Origin: Agrypnia vestita
Taxonomy: Eukaryota > Arthropoda > Insecta > Trichoptera > Phryganeidae
Assembly: GCA_016648135.1 (NCBI GenBank)
Contig: JADDOH010010016.1
Span: forward strand, 1 to 64,000
DNA: 64,000 bases
Direction: 5' to 3'
The translations under genes were made by a program, and so were the position numbers. This document shows positions 10,948-21,390 of the stretch, one piece after another (the stretch's first letter is position 1; every line of letters starts with the position of its first letter). Under the pieces are notes generated by a model that was not told where the DNA came from, searched no databases, and saw nothing but the letters and a program-made list of their open reading frames with translations.

Positions 10948-12884
10948 CGTCGACATTTAATTCATTATTGCATATTTTTTTGCATAGGGCTCATTGTAGA
11001 GATGTTTTATTAAAGTAATTTTATGAAAAAATCTTTATTTACGAAGAAATGACGCATTTTACAGGTTGGATTCTTTAACATTATAGATAAAACAGTGATG
11101 GCCACGATGTAGATAAAAAAATAATGAATTTACAAAAAAAACTATATCACTTACAGCTTGGACATTTTCAGCAACCAATATTTCATTTTCATTCAATATT
11201 TCACAGATACCAAACCTATAACTCATTTTTACCTTTTTGTGGGTTAGATGGTTTTTGCATGACTACGTCCAATAATATAGCGTCATTTTTGTACCCAAAA
11301 ATACTTCAAGTTTGAAAGAAATCCTGCCGAAGAAATAGAAAAATTAATATTCAAAACTTTGAAGCTTTGTGACCTCTCTATCGCGTATTTCTTTCTGAAT
11401 CGTTGTGTACTGAAATGGGCAATGCAAATAATTTGTTTTTCGGATTCACTAATACCATCCATGTCCCAGATTGTATCAGTATGTACTGATACAATCTAAT
11501 CACATTCAATATATGTGTATATGTATATCTGCACATTTTAAAATTCAACACATGAGTAGTTAAGTATCAAAATATATATAAACATTTATGTATGTCTTTT
11601 TATGTATGTATGTCATTACATATAAAAATATATCTAAACAATTATTTCTGTATTTTTTTTACATTTAAATGTGAATATATTCTCTATGCTTATTCCTACA
11701 TATTAAATATAAGTTAACTTAATTAATAAAAAGTAAGTTAAGTTAAGTTAATAAAAAGTATCGATCTGAAGTTATTGCTTATTAAAAATAAACTTGAGTT
11801 TCAAAATAAACCATTATCTAAATTCATAAGTACAGAATATGAATATCTTATTTGAATTAATTAAAGTATTTTGCTTTTCAAAAGCAACTTAAATCCATTG
11901 TCTTTTAGCAACTTAAATCCATAGGTTTTAAAATGTACTCAAGTCCATTTTAAAAGATAAAATAACTCATGAAATATAACATTTTCGTATCTATCACGTT
12001 ATATGAATGTTTTATTTTAATTCCTTTTTTCTTTGGTTTTTATTTCATATTATGCATGTTATAAATAAGATGTAAAAAAGTTTTCTGTAATTTGTCAAAA
12101 AAAGTTCATAGCGTTAGGTAGGTTTCGATTTCTTACTACTGACATATGAATGTTCTCTGCAGGTCTAAAACAAAAAAAATAACCAGTTAATCAAGTTCAC
12201 ATTTCAAAAAGCTTCCATCGAAACGTAAAAAAAGATAAGCTGCAATACACCCTTACTTCAGTGGAAGCTGTACACCAACCCTTGCACTTACAATAGCACC
12301 CCTTCGTTCACCAGGGCTTCCGCTGTATTTAATCTCGGGGATACAAAGCAGAAACCCAACAGAAAATATCTGATATGGATGTCGTACACAGCCTCTGAAC
12401 GGCCATTTGACGGTTTTAGCGGAAAGTTTAGGAAATTTCCAGAGACAAAACAAAGAGAATGTTCCTTTAAGTAATTAAGAAGTTGTCGCCCGGTACCGCG
12501 GTGAACACTAATTGTCGCTTAAATTAAAATCATTTTGGAAATTGTTTATGCGGGCTTACGGATAAATGGAAAGTTAACAGAGGAAAATCCAAAGTAATAC
12601 AATTACCCCTCACTTATTTTCCACCCGAAATGGCTTGTTTATAGATGTAGCCTCTTAGAAAAGAACATCGACTCGGACGAAAATGGAAAAAGTTTTTCGT
12701 AACTTAATATGCGACGAATAAACGGAAAATTATTGTACAACACGCCAATAATCTCTTCATCGAGGGTTTTTTGTACTTATAGGCTTTTGAAGATATAAAA
12801 TGGAGTCAGAAAATTGAAAATATAGGTTTCCAGGCGTATTCTAGTCTATACGTTGAATAATTCGGAAGAATATCATATTTATAT
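10948..12884. other. No gene seen; small palindrome at 11469-11498
   Basis: AGATTGTATCAGTA at 11469 is followed directly by its reverse complement, a 30-bp palindrome. 12250-12540 is less AT-rich than its surroundings, but its 66-codon minus-strand frame has no recognisable domain. Confidence 0.5.
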
Positions 12885-13220
12885 GTACATTAAAAATAAT
12901 ATTGCTTGATACTCCACATTAAAACTATAGAAGTATCATTACCAGCTGCGAAATCTATGTGTGCAATTTTATAAGAATAGATACAAGATGTCACTAGCAT
13001 AGCCCCTTGAAATATATGGATGATTCCTATTTGGAACAATAAACAACTTTCGAAAATTCGATGTGTGGATAATCTTACGATGGATTGGTGAACGTTTGCA
13101 TGGTGTAGAGTAATTTTAGCCAGCTCATACAAATTATAAGCCTTGGGATATCGCACAAAAGACTGCTATATATGTCTCTCATATAAATAGCTTCGTCTCT
13201 TTGAGACTTCTATATATTTT
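12885..13220 (+). mobile_element. Dispersed repeat family F, copy 1
   Basis: About 330 bp with landmarks in order: TATTGCTTGATACTC, ACCAGCTGCGAAATCTATG, CACTAGCATAGCCCCTT, ACGATGGATTGGTGAACG, TAGCTTCGTCTCTTTGAGAC. All recur in the same order at 33825-34135, and partly at 18470-18745. No protein coding. The 3' end also matches the arms of the large inverted repeat at 17621-18304. Element class unknown. Confidence 0.75.
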
Positions 13221-14792
13221 CTTAAATACAATACAATCAAAAGCACATTTTTTCTAATGTATTAAAAAAAATTATTATGATTTTAAAGCAATAACTTTAA
13301 TAAATTTTTTAAATTTTCTTTTTTAAACGGTAACAAAGTTTATCAGAGCCAAAAGAATAAGAAAGAAAAGTAGGTATTTTATATATATTTTATTTGCATT
13401 TTTAATGATTTTTTTTAAACATTTGTAATGAATTAATTGTAGAATTAATATAACTTAATGCCAGGCGTCATTAAACTTTTTCCAAGATGATATGAAATAG
13501 AAATGTAATATTTTTAGAATAAAATATTCGCGAAAAATACACAGAAAACGTAAACAATATTAAGAAAAAAACAGTTTCACCGATTAGTGTAGAATATCCC
13601 AGGGAATTTTCGGCCACAGGATTGAGAATTCAGAATTGGTCGATATGATGATTCCTATATTACCGAATACGGAATGTGGAATCCTTAATAATTAATGGTC
13701 AATTAATATGCACGCCAAAGTATCACTGTTAGTTTCATTCCAATCACTATAATCACTTTAACTTGTATTGCTGCTTTTAGAAAAAGAATTAACATCAAAC
13801 CAAAAATAAGACTGGTTTTATAAGCAATGTTGTGCCTTTGCCTGCCAGGGTAAGACGATTATAATATATATAATGTATAACAAACTCTATTCAGATTTGA
13901 GCACCCCTTTGTAATATTCAGTAAAGTATTCCCAAGCAATTTTCTATGAGCTGAGACAAAATAAATTACTTAATAATATTTTGAAGAGGCAATTCGGTCA
14001 CGAAAAAGTTTCGCCAGTAATGTGTAGACGGCCCGAGTGAAAACTAAGCTTTTCTGCAATGTTAAGTCGGTTTATAAGGGAGTATTTGGATTTAAGTATC
14101 TTTTAAGTTTGCATATTGAATTATATATGAGGTCGGGGAATGGTATAAAATATTTTCGAGGCTTTTAAGGGAAGCTCGGCTCGTGTGTTCTTGAGGAGAT
14201 CGTAAACTAGAACTTAAGAACCGTAAGATGAGAGGAGAGTAATTCATCTCGGAGATTCGGGTTATATATTTAAGAAGTATTTACATATCGCGGAACCCTC
14301 GAAAACTTGGTTGTTAATTTAAATTTAGATAGAGAGTTTAACAAATATTCAACATTTATGGTATTAATTACGATGGAATTAATCTTGACTTTAGTGAGCC
14401 GCTCAGTAATTAAACACAGTCGTTTAATATCATCAGTCTTTGAGAGACTAATATTTTATTATATCTTTCGCCATATGGAAAAAGGATTCTGGGAATTCGA
14501 AATAACTTCAAAACGGGGAAATATGATAATAATTTTAAACTGTTTCTGATTATTATATAGGTAACAAATATTTCAATTAATAAAATCATTTTAATTTATT
14601 TAACTTCAATGTACTTTCTTTTTTCATTTTAAACATGTATTGATTGTTTTATAGTTCTTTATCTAAGTGTCTTGCTTTTTGTTATTTTCCCTAAGGTTTA
14701 TATTTGTGTATTTTCATCACAAAATGTACATCAATAAAAGTACATTTGGATGATTTAGTAATAGACCGAGATCAGCTGGAAATATTTTTATA
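13221..14792. other. No gene seen
   Basis: Frame 14307-14549 (80 codons) lacks recognisable domains. 14120-14290 is purine-rich and slightly more GC-rich but matches nothing else in the window. Confidence 0.5.
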
Positions 14793-15260
14793 CCTAAATG
14801 TAATACTAGCACAGCCCAACACCATTTCTCATATCATGAAGTATCATTCTATAATTCTCTTCCCAATGAAATGAAGACGGAAAAAAAGTATCGAAAATTC
14901 AAATCTAAATTGAAAAATCACAATAACGCAATGAAAAAAATCTTACCAAAAACAATCAATATATACATACTTTTAAATGTTATTACAATACCTTCTTAAT
15001 TTTTAATTTTTATAACTTGATTTAACGTTTCTTTGAGTATATCTTATTTACTTAATCTAATTACATTTTTGTATTCTTGTACTGTTTATGTCTCACTTAC
15101 CTAATTTAATGTCTTAAATTTTATAACTTAATCTAATATTTCTCTGTCTATATCTTACTTATTTAATCTAATGTCTTACAGTAACGATTAAATTAACAAT
15201 AGATATATACATATATGACAATGCCCCCCACTTTTAAACACGAGAATAAATTCTCATTTA
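14793..15260 (+). pseudogene. LINE ORF2 C-terminus and 3' UTR (family L6)
   Basis: Frame 14793-14999 (stop TAA) contains HHFSYHEVSFYNSLPNEMK, then YRKFKSKLKNH. This is the classic C-terminal motif of CR1/Jockey-like reverse transcriptases (F-Y-G...-NSLP-E-K, then F-K-KLK-). Upstream reverse transcriptase sequence is absent. The 3' UTR has decayed internal repeats (CTTAATCTAAT at about 15052, 15131 and 15161) and GACAATGCCCCCCAC at 15218. A related end is at 63470-63960. Confidence 0.7.
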
Positions 15261-15364
15261 AAGGTGGGTAAGCGTGTAATATAAATGTGTATTAATTATA
15301 TTATATTGAAAACAGCCACTCTTAAGTTTGTACATATACCAAGTAAATTTAATTAATAATACAA

Positions 15365-15455
15365 AATATTATTCTGGCACTTTTGCTGATGTCTTCTGTT
15401 TTTGTTTCCTTCAACATTCGCCTCATATAATTTCTTTACCACTGTCTCAATAGGC
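15365..15455 (-). pseudogene. LINE L1 fragment
   Basis: The minus strand reads ETVVKKLYEANVEGNKNR, then decayed GRPRK. It is the same segment as ERMVKKIYEASVEGNRNRG of the 50.5-kb L1 copy. About 30 residues survive. Confidence 0.65.
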
Positions 15456-15922
15456 AAATTGGGAACATAACTGTTATTTGTTTTGCATAGACTATTATTA
15501 AATTTGCGCTTGTGTCGGTGAGGGCTTGTGTGTTGGTGGTCGGTAGCCAGCCTGCAGCCAATTGTTTGTACGAGGCCGTTATCGCAGCAGTAATCGTCTG
15601 GGGTACTATTTCATGCCCGGACCCTCGCTTACATTTAACGGGGGAACGTGACACACACTCTGTCCTGCATGGTGCGCCACACGCGCCTCAAGGCAGACGG
15701 GGACGTATATACGTACCCAAGTACACGTCTGACGATATACTGTCATCAAAACTTATGCGATCTACTCGACTTAGAAAATTATTTAAAAAAAATGCAATTG
15801 TGAAAAAATTAAGAAAAGTTACCGTCGTTTACATTTGAATGTTTCAATGCATAAGATAATGAAGACGGCTATAGTTTCGAGAGGAGCAGTTCCTCTCATC
15901 ATCACGTGTAATTAATCACTAA
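15456..15922. other. No gene recognised; GC-richer stretch
   Basis: 15500-15730 is richer in G+C and open on both strands (108 codons plus, 72 minus), but neither frame shows a known motif. The plus frame drifts into low-complexity basic sequence. Probably chance, or a decayed repeat. Confidence 0.35.
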
Positions 15923-17100
15923 CCTAAATACAGACATAATGAAAATATTTGAGTAGAGTAACGGGTCGCGGAGAAGTTGGGGTGATTTTACCTAACCCAA
16001 CCTGACCTGACCTAAATACAGAAATAATGAAAATATTTAAGAAGAGTAACAGGTCACGGAGCAGTGGGGGTGATTTTACCTAACCCAACCTGACCTGACC
16101 TAAATACAGAAATAATGAAAATATTTGAGTAGAGTAACGGGTCGCGGAGAAGTTGGGGTGATTTTACCTAACCCAACCTGACCTGACCTAAACACAGAAA
16201 TAATGAAAATATTTAAGAAGAGTAACAGGTCACGGAGCAGTGGGGGTGATTTTACCTAACCCAACCTGACCTGACCTAAATACAGAAATAATGAAAATAT
16301 TTGAGTAGAGTAACGGGTCGCGGAGAAGTTGGGGTGATTTTACCTAACCCAACCTGACCTGACCTAAATACAGAAATAATGAAAATATTTAAGAAGAGTA
16401 ACAGGTCACGGAGCAGTGGGGGTGATTTTACCTAACCCAACCTGACCTGACCTAAATACAGAAATAATGAAAATATTTGAGTAGAGTAACGGGTCGCGGA
16501 GAAGTTGGGGTGATTTTACCTAACCCAACCTGACCTGACCTAAACACAGAAATAATGAAAATATTTAAGAAGAGTAACAGGTCACGGAGCAGTGGGGGTG
16601 ATTTTACCTAACCCAACCTGACCTAACCTAAATACAGAAATTATGAAAATATTTAAGAAAAGTAACAGGTCGCGGAGCAGTGGGGGTTATTTTACCTAAC
16701 CTAACCCAAATACAGAAATTACGAAAATATTTAAGAAGAGTAACGGGTCACGGAGCAGTGGGGATGATTTTATTTAACCTAACCTTACCTAAATACAGAA
16801 ATTATAAAAATATTTGAGTAGAGTAACAGGTCGCGGAGCGGTGGGGGTGATTTTACCTAACCCAACCTGACCTGACCTAAATACAGAAATTATGAAAATA
16901 TTTAAGAAAAGTAACAGGTCGCGGAGCAGTGGGGGTTATTTTACCTAACCTAACCCAAATACAGAAATTACGAAAATATTTAAGAAGAGTAACGGGTCAC
17001 GGAGCAGTGGGGATGATTTTATTTAACCTAACCTAACCTAAATACAGAAATTATAAAAATATTTGAGTAGAGTAACAGGTCGCGGAGCGGTGGGGGTGAG
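15923..17100 (+). repeat. Higher-order satellite of 88-bp monomers
   Basis: Monomers start with CCTAAATACAGAAATAATG at 15923, 16011, 16099, 16187, 16275, 16363, 16451 and 16539 (exactly 88 bp apart), then 16627, 16705, 16788, 16876, 16954 and 17037 (78, 83, 88, 78, 83). Two monomer types alternate in the first part (GGTCGCGGAGAAGTTGGGG and GGTCACGGAGCAGTGGGGG), giving a 176-bp unit. A further variant (AAACACAG at 16187 and 16539) makes a 352-bp unit repeated twice. The second part is a 249-bp three-monomer unit repeated about twice. Each monomer ends in a run of CCTAA/CCCAA/CCTGA pentamers. Confidence 0.95.
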
Positions 17101-17205
17101 GTCTGTAAGAGGAAAATGCTGAAAAGCATTCTCAGCATCTTCCCCTTAAAGACCCCACAAAAAAATCATCCCACTGCTCCGCAACCCATTGCTCTACTTA
17201 TCCAA
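17061..17205. repeat. Inverted junction at the satellite end
   Basis: After the last monomer, GGTCTGTAAGAGGAAAATG starts an imperfect 55-bp palindrome (17100-17154). Then ATCATCCCACTGCTCCGC and CCATTGCTCTACTTA are a reverse-complement piece of the monomer. The array therefore ends in a foldback of itself. Confidence 0.8.
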
Positions 17206-17324
17206 TCTTATTCTATATATATTGTATCAATGTAATTTTATGTTTAACTTAGAGATAGATAGATAGTCCTATTTTCATAGTACAAACATTTAGCTTATTT
17301 TGAAAATAGTAAGATTATTACAGA

Positions 17325-17450
17325 ATAAGTTTATTACTGAAGATGATGCAGTAAGCATCGAAAACGTTTTAATTAATTTGTTTAATTAAAGTGTCATTGT
17401 GTGAAGTAAACAACGTTGTGTTTTATTCATAGTTATTATTACTGACAGAT
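17325..17450 (+). mobile_element. Hammerhead-type repeat unit, family P3
   Basis: The core hairpin, then AATTAAAGTG, then AACAACGTTGTGTTTTATTC align with the plus arm of the 30-kb inverted pair (AAAGTGCAAAG, then AACGACGTTGTTTTTTC). Single, not inverted, 230 bp downstream of the satellite. Confidence 0.75.
17333..17374 (+). ncRNA. Hammerhead-like ribozyme motif, apparently intact (P3)
   Basis: Core CTGAAGA at 17337-17343 (CUGANGA with A at the tolerant position 7), one unpaired T, stem II GATGC/GCATC (17345-17349 with 17355-17359) around loop AGTAA, GAA at 17360-17362, and palindromic stem III AACGTT (17363-17368). H17 is T17369, so cleavage is predicted after it. Stem I would pair ATTA (17333-17336) with TAAT (17370-17373), 4 bp. 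The self-complementary stem III implies action as a dimer, as known for Penelope-like element hammerheads. Activity is inferred, not shown. Confidence 0.7.
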
Positions 17451-17620
17451 ATCCAGCGAACCGGGTGAGAAATAAACAGAATAAAATGTTCCACAAACAA
17501 GTGAATTAGTGCGATTTGAATCAGTGAATGCGATTCAAAATAAAGGAGCTCCAGGTAAGTTAAAGACTCCGAGATCACTACCTTGAGTTGAATAAAAATT
17601 GGGAATCAATTAGTAGTGTT

Positions 17621-18304
17621 TCAATTAGTGTATATTATAGATATCTCACAGAGACGAAACTGTATTAATTATGGGAAAGTAGGTATAGAAGTCATTTGGG
17701 TGTAACAGGACTTATGACCTGTCTTTTGGTAGGCTTAAGTGATCACTTTACACAATTGTAACATTCGCCATTTCCACCCATGATAGAATATACCATGCTT
17801 ATTCATTTTTTGGAAGTTGTATATATGTTCAAATTGCGTGAAGCTTTCATATATGAGTTGTAAGCGCCTTTTCCATGCGGCCTGTACAAAGCCATTTTCA
17901 TTCCCCTAAATCCCCACAGATGTCGCTAATGAGAAAATCTACAATTGATTTTACGGAATTTAGGGAGCAATATCCTTTTTATTATGTGTAATGAAATTCA
18001 TCCGAATTAGGGGATTTAGGGGAATGAAAATGGCTTTGTACAGGCCGCATGGAAAAGGCGCTTACAACTCATATATGAAAGCTTCACGCAATTTGAACAT
18101 ATATACAACTTCCAAAAAATGAATAAGCATGGTATATTCTATCATGGGTGGAAATGGCGAATGTTACAATTGTGTAAAGTGATCACTTAAGCCTACCAAA
18201 AGACAGGTCATAAGTCCTGTTACACCCAAATGACTTCTATACCTACTTTCCCATAATTAATACAGTTTCGTCTCTGTGAGATATCTATAATATACACTAA
18301 TTGA
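17621..18304. repeat. Large inverted repeat with 295-bp arms that read as identical
   Basis: Arms 17621-17915 and 18010-18304 are reverse complements. I found no mismatch or gap by eye. The spacer is 94 bp. The outer ends (CTCTGTGAGATATCTATAAT in the right arm) and inner landmarks (GAACATATATACAACTT, GGTCATAAGTCCTGT, GACTTCTATACC) show that each arm is a copy of family F, placed head-to-head. A transcript would form a hairpin of about 295 bp. It could be a foldback transposon, a hairpin-RNA locus, or an assembly or read-palindrome artefact. Confidence 0.9.
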
Positions 18305-18469
18305 TTAATAATGTCTCTGTGACATAAATCCAGCACTGTTCTGAAAGATTTGAACAAACTCAAAATATTCTGAATAGTAGTGTTTCATTTTGTCTCTCAC
18401 CGCTACGACAATACCTTATTTCTTGTGAAAATATCTTATTTTTAATCATTTAAAAAATTATAAATATAA

Positions 18470-18745
18470 ATAGAGGTATCAGCTGCGAAATCTATGTATA
18501 CTATGTCATGGGAAGGACTACAGACGTCTCTAGCATAGTTACTTCAAATATTTGAAATAATAATGATTTAGAACATATATACAACTTTCAATTTTTTATT
18601 TATTTTGTGTTGATGTTCTTACGATGGGATTGGTGAACGTTGCATTAGGTTATGTGTTAATTAAGCCAACTCGCATCGGTCATAAGCCCTGTGGTACCCT
18701 ATAAAGACTTCCATAAATGTTTTGCATATTCGTCTTTATAAATTA
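18470..18745 (+). mobile_element. Dispersed repeat family F, copy 2
   Basis: Landmarks in order: TATCAGCTGCGAAATCTATG, CTCTAGCATAGTTACTTC, ACATATATACAACTTTC, ACGATGGGATTGGTGAACG, GGTCATAAGCCCTGTGG. Collinear with 12885-13220 and 33825-34135. It lies only 165 bp from the inverted pair of the same family. Confidence 0.75.
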
Positions 18746-19593
18746 TCTAGTTAACAATAAACTTGACAGGTTTCCAAGAGGAAAAAATTTTTCATGTCAA
18801 AATATATACCAGCAGATCTAATAACAGAATACTTAATTTAAACTAAGCCATGTAATTATTAAACCTTCAATATGTCAAAACAAAGTTCCAGCGGGTTGTC
18901 ACATTCTTGCGGAGCACTATTAAGCAACCTTCAGCCCTGAACTTTGCTTAGCTCGCAGGAAATTGAAACAGATAATTTGAGAGGCTGTACTTGGGGATGA
19001 CAATCTGTTAAAATTTTATATTTTTATATTAGCTTACCCGCTTACTTAAGTTATACAACTTCTCTATAGAAAGTATTTAAATATTTCTTACCATTAAGGC
19101 AGCGTTCGTAAAAACCGCATCGCTCGACCATTTTTTCGTCGACTTTGGGTGTAAAATAGGTTACCACGAAAAGCCCTTTTATTTTAACGGGATAATATAT
19201 AGTCGCCCTGGAAGTTCATTCTTAATATTGGTGAAACAATTTTTGAAATCGGATAAGAAGTTTCGGAGATTACCTCTTACATACAATCTTACAAACTTTA
19301 CTTCTTTATATAATATATAAGTATAGATTCCATTTAAAAAAGACAGTCGAATTAGTATAGGTAAGCCATGCATACGGCGCACATACATTCGTTGTGTTGG
19401 TGTTTATACCTATAAATACCAACAAAACGAAAAAATGCGCGTTGTGTGCATGACTTTCATATGCTAATTTGATGGTCTTTCTTAAATGGAAAGAGGGCTA
19501 ACTGATTTTTTGCCATTCGACGGGCAACCAATGTTATTAAACAACAATTATATCCCAGTTATCAATCATCGATGTAATCAAATACAAATAATA
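18746..19593. other. No gene seen
   Basis: The minus-strand 69-codon frame at 19179-19388 has no motif. No repeat that I could place. Confidence 0.5.
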
Positions 19594-19830
19594 GGGCCCT
19601 CGTAGCCCAGTGAGCATGAGAATGGCTTCTCATACCGAAGGGTTCAATTGAAGGCTTCAATTCCCGGTGAGGTAACAATTAATCTGTCTGATTTACTCAA
19701 GCCTGGGTATTTTGCGATTTGTTTTGCTTATGTCATTGGGTGTCTTGGCCAAAGACATTTCACTTATGTCTTTGGCCAAGAGACCCAAAAGTCTCTTGGG
19801 CAAAAACTTTTAGGCCTCTTGGCCCAGTGA
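19594..19830 (+). mobile_element. tRNA-derived SINE (family S1), plus copy
   Basis: The head GGGCCCTCGTAGCCCAGTG is followed by a B-box-like GGGTTCAATT and then TTCAATTCCCGG (a short internal duplication). The body ACTCAAGCCTGGGTATTTT matches, reversed, the bodies of the copies at 34175, 43990 and 51510. The tail holds a near-perfect 21-bp hairpin (19738-19758 with 19766-19786, loop TTCACTT). Not a functional tRNA: no complete cloverleaf and no 3' acceptor match. Confidence 0.7.
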
Positions 19831-21007
19831 CAAAACTGAATGAGTACAAGCGCTAAAGAATGCGAGTAATGGAAATCTTATACTACCAATTCAACAAAAA
19901 ATATTACACGCACAGAACCTCTCTCAACACTTGTTTCATCTCGATCGGACTTGCGGTTCACATAGAACGGCGCCCCGTAGTTGACTGAGTGCGTTTATAA
20001 GTGTCGATAACGCGATACTCTTAGATTTCTCCTCAACAATTAACTTCCACCTGTGTCGAATATTTTATGTGATATTACCAAGCTTTAAAGTCTGACATAT
20101 TTTCGGGATGGTCAAATTTTTGAATTTGCGACCCATACCTTGAACTGATTTTAAAGACGAAGTCTTAACAAAAACCTTTTAAACTCAAAATGATCGGTGT
20201 CTTCTAACAGGGTTTACTTGGTTGGCTGAGTAATTTCCTATTAGGAACGTATTAGTCAGTTGCGGGTTGCCACCCCTAACAATGTGATTTGCCTATTAGG
20301 TCCGGTATAAAGGAGAGCGACTTGTCTTGTTAACAACCCTATGTTGGTAGATAATTCGCAATCTCCGAAGAACCGATGGATTGTATACGTTCCAGCGTAC
20401 TTATGTACGTGTCTTACAATTCTCTACGGTTGATACCTTTGTCACCATTGGCTCTACAACTTCTATTGGTTCATGGCCTTCTTACAAATTTTTCGCCAAT
20501 GATCATTATAACGGGCTATTTTTCTCCAGTCCTGGATATCTAAAACAGATACATACATATGTCAGTGAATACATTTGGCTCCCTTTCAATTTTGGCTATT
20601 GTGGCATGTTGACCTTATGTAACCTGTTTTAGTGATGACTTCTCAACATGATTTTCAACCAGAGTCTTCTTATTGAATAAAATTCGAGACTCTTAACTCA
20701 TTGAACAAACTGGAGCTAATTTTTTGCAACATGTTTTATGAAAATTAATACTTTCAGACAATTTATTATTAATGGAATGGGCGCTAACTGTGTAGACATT
20801 GATGATGATCTTCAAAATTGACTAAAATAGCATAGTCGTTGTTTAACCAGTAATAATTTTACTGAATTCGCAAACCATATCATAGATAACATTTTTTTTT
20901 TCATTCATATACCAGTAAACGTAATAAAAAGAATAATTAAAAATGAATAAATAAAAAGGTATTTGAGATTGCGTATTAATTTGCTTAATAATATCACATT
21001 CAGACAC
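19831..21007. other. No gene seen
   Basis: An 83-codon frame at 20381-20632 has no recognisable motif. 20880-21000 is T- and A-rich and leads into the duplicated block. Confidence 0.5.
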
Positions 21008-21095
21008 TTTTCCCCTCTCTTCTCAATATTCCAGTTACAACCTCCCTTCCGTCTTGCGCTAGTGACTCCGGCTCCTTTTGTCAGTACCCAATTAA
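21008..21095. repeat. Dispersed duplicated block (partner at 3838-3935)
   Basis: CCCCTCTCTTCTCAATATTC, CAGTTACAACC, CTCCTTTTGTCAGTACCC align in order with 3838-3935. About 75 bp downstream both loci carry a hairpin starting CTGTCGATGAGAG and closing with CTCTCGA. Confidence 0.5.
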
Positions 21096-21289
21096 ATAAA
21101 TGTATGTATTTCCACTAATTTCATGTTTTTTTTATATCTAAATGTATTTAGTTCAATACTGCATCTGTCGATGAGAGGTTCTGCCACTCTCGAGAAATGT
21201 AATATAATTATATTTTTTTAATATAAAATTACCTACGATGCAAAATAAGAATTTTTAAAAATAAAATGTGCTTACTTAATCTGAAAGTG

Positions 21290-21390
21290 ATTACTTAATT
21301 AAGCCGGCAGTTCGATGGGTCGTAAGCCCTGCAAACACCCAAAAGTACTTGCATACCTACTTTTCCATATCAAAAATAGCTTCAACAAAA
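21290..21390 (+). mobile_element. Fragment of repeat family F
   Basis: GGGTCGTAAGCCCTGC, then ACTTGCATACCTACTTTTCC, then AATAGCTTCA correspond to the 3' third of family F. Confidence 0.55.

Noticed and set aside
15512..15838. 108-codon plus frame
   Set aside because: No domain, opposite frame also open, drifts into low-complexity Lys/Arg at the end.
15923..17100. CRISPR-like array
   Set aside because: Whole 88-bp monomers repeat with no unique spacers; eukaryotic satellite.
17100..17160. Bacterial-type terminator hairpin
   Set aside because: Palindrome at a satellite junction in a eukaryotic repeat region; no gene upstream.
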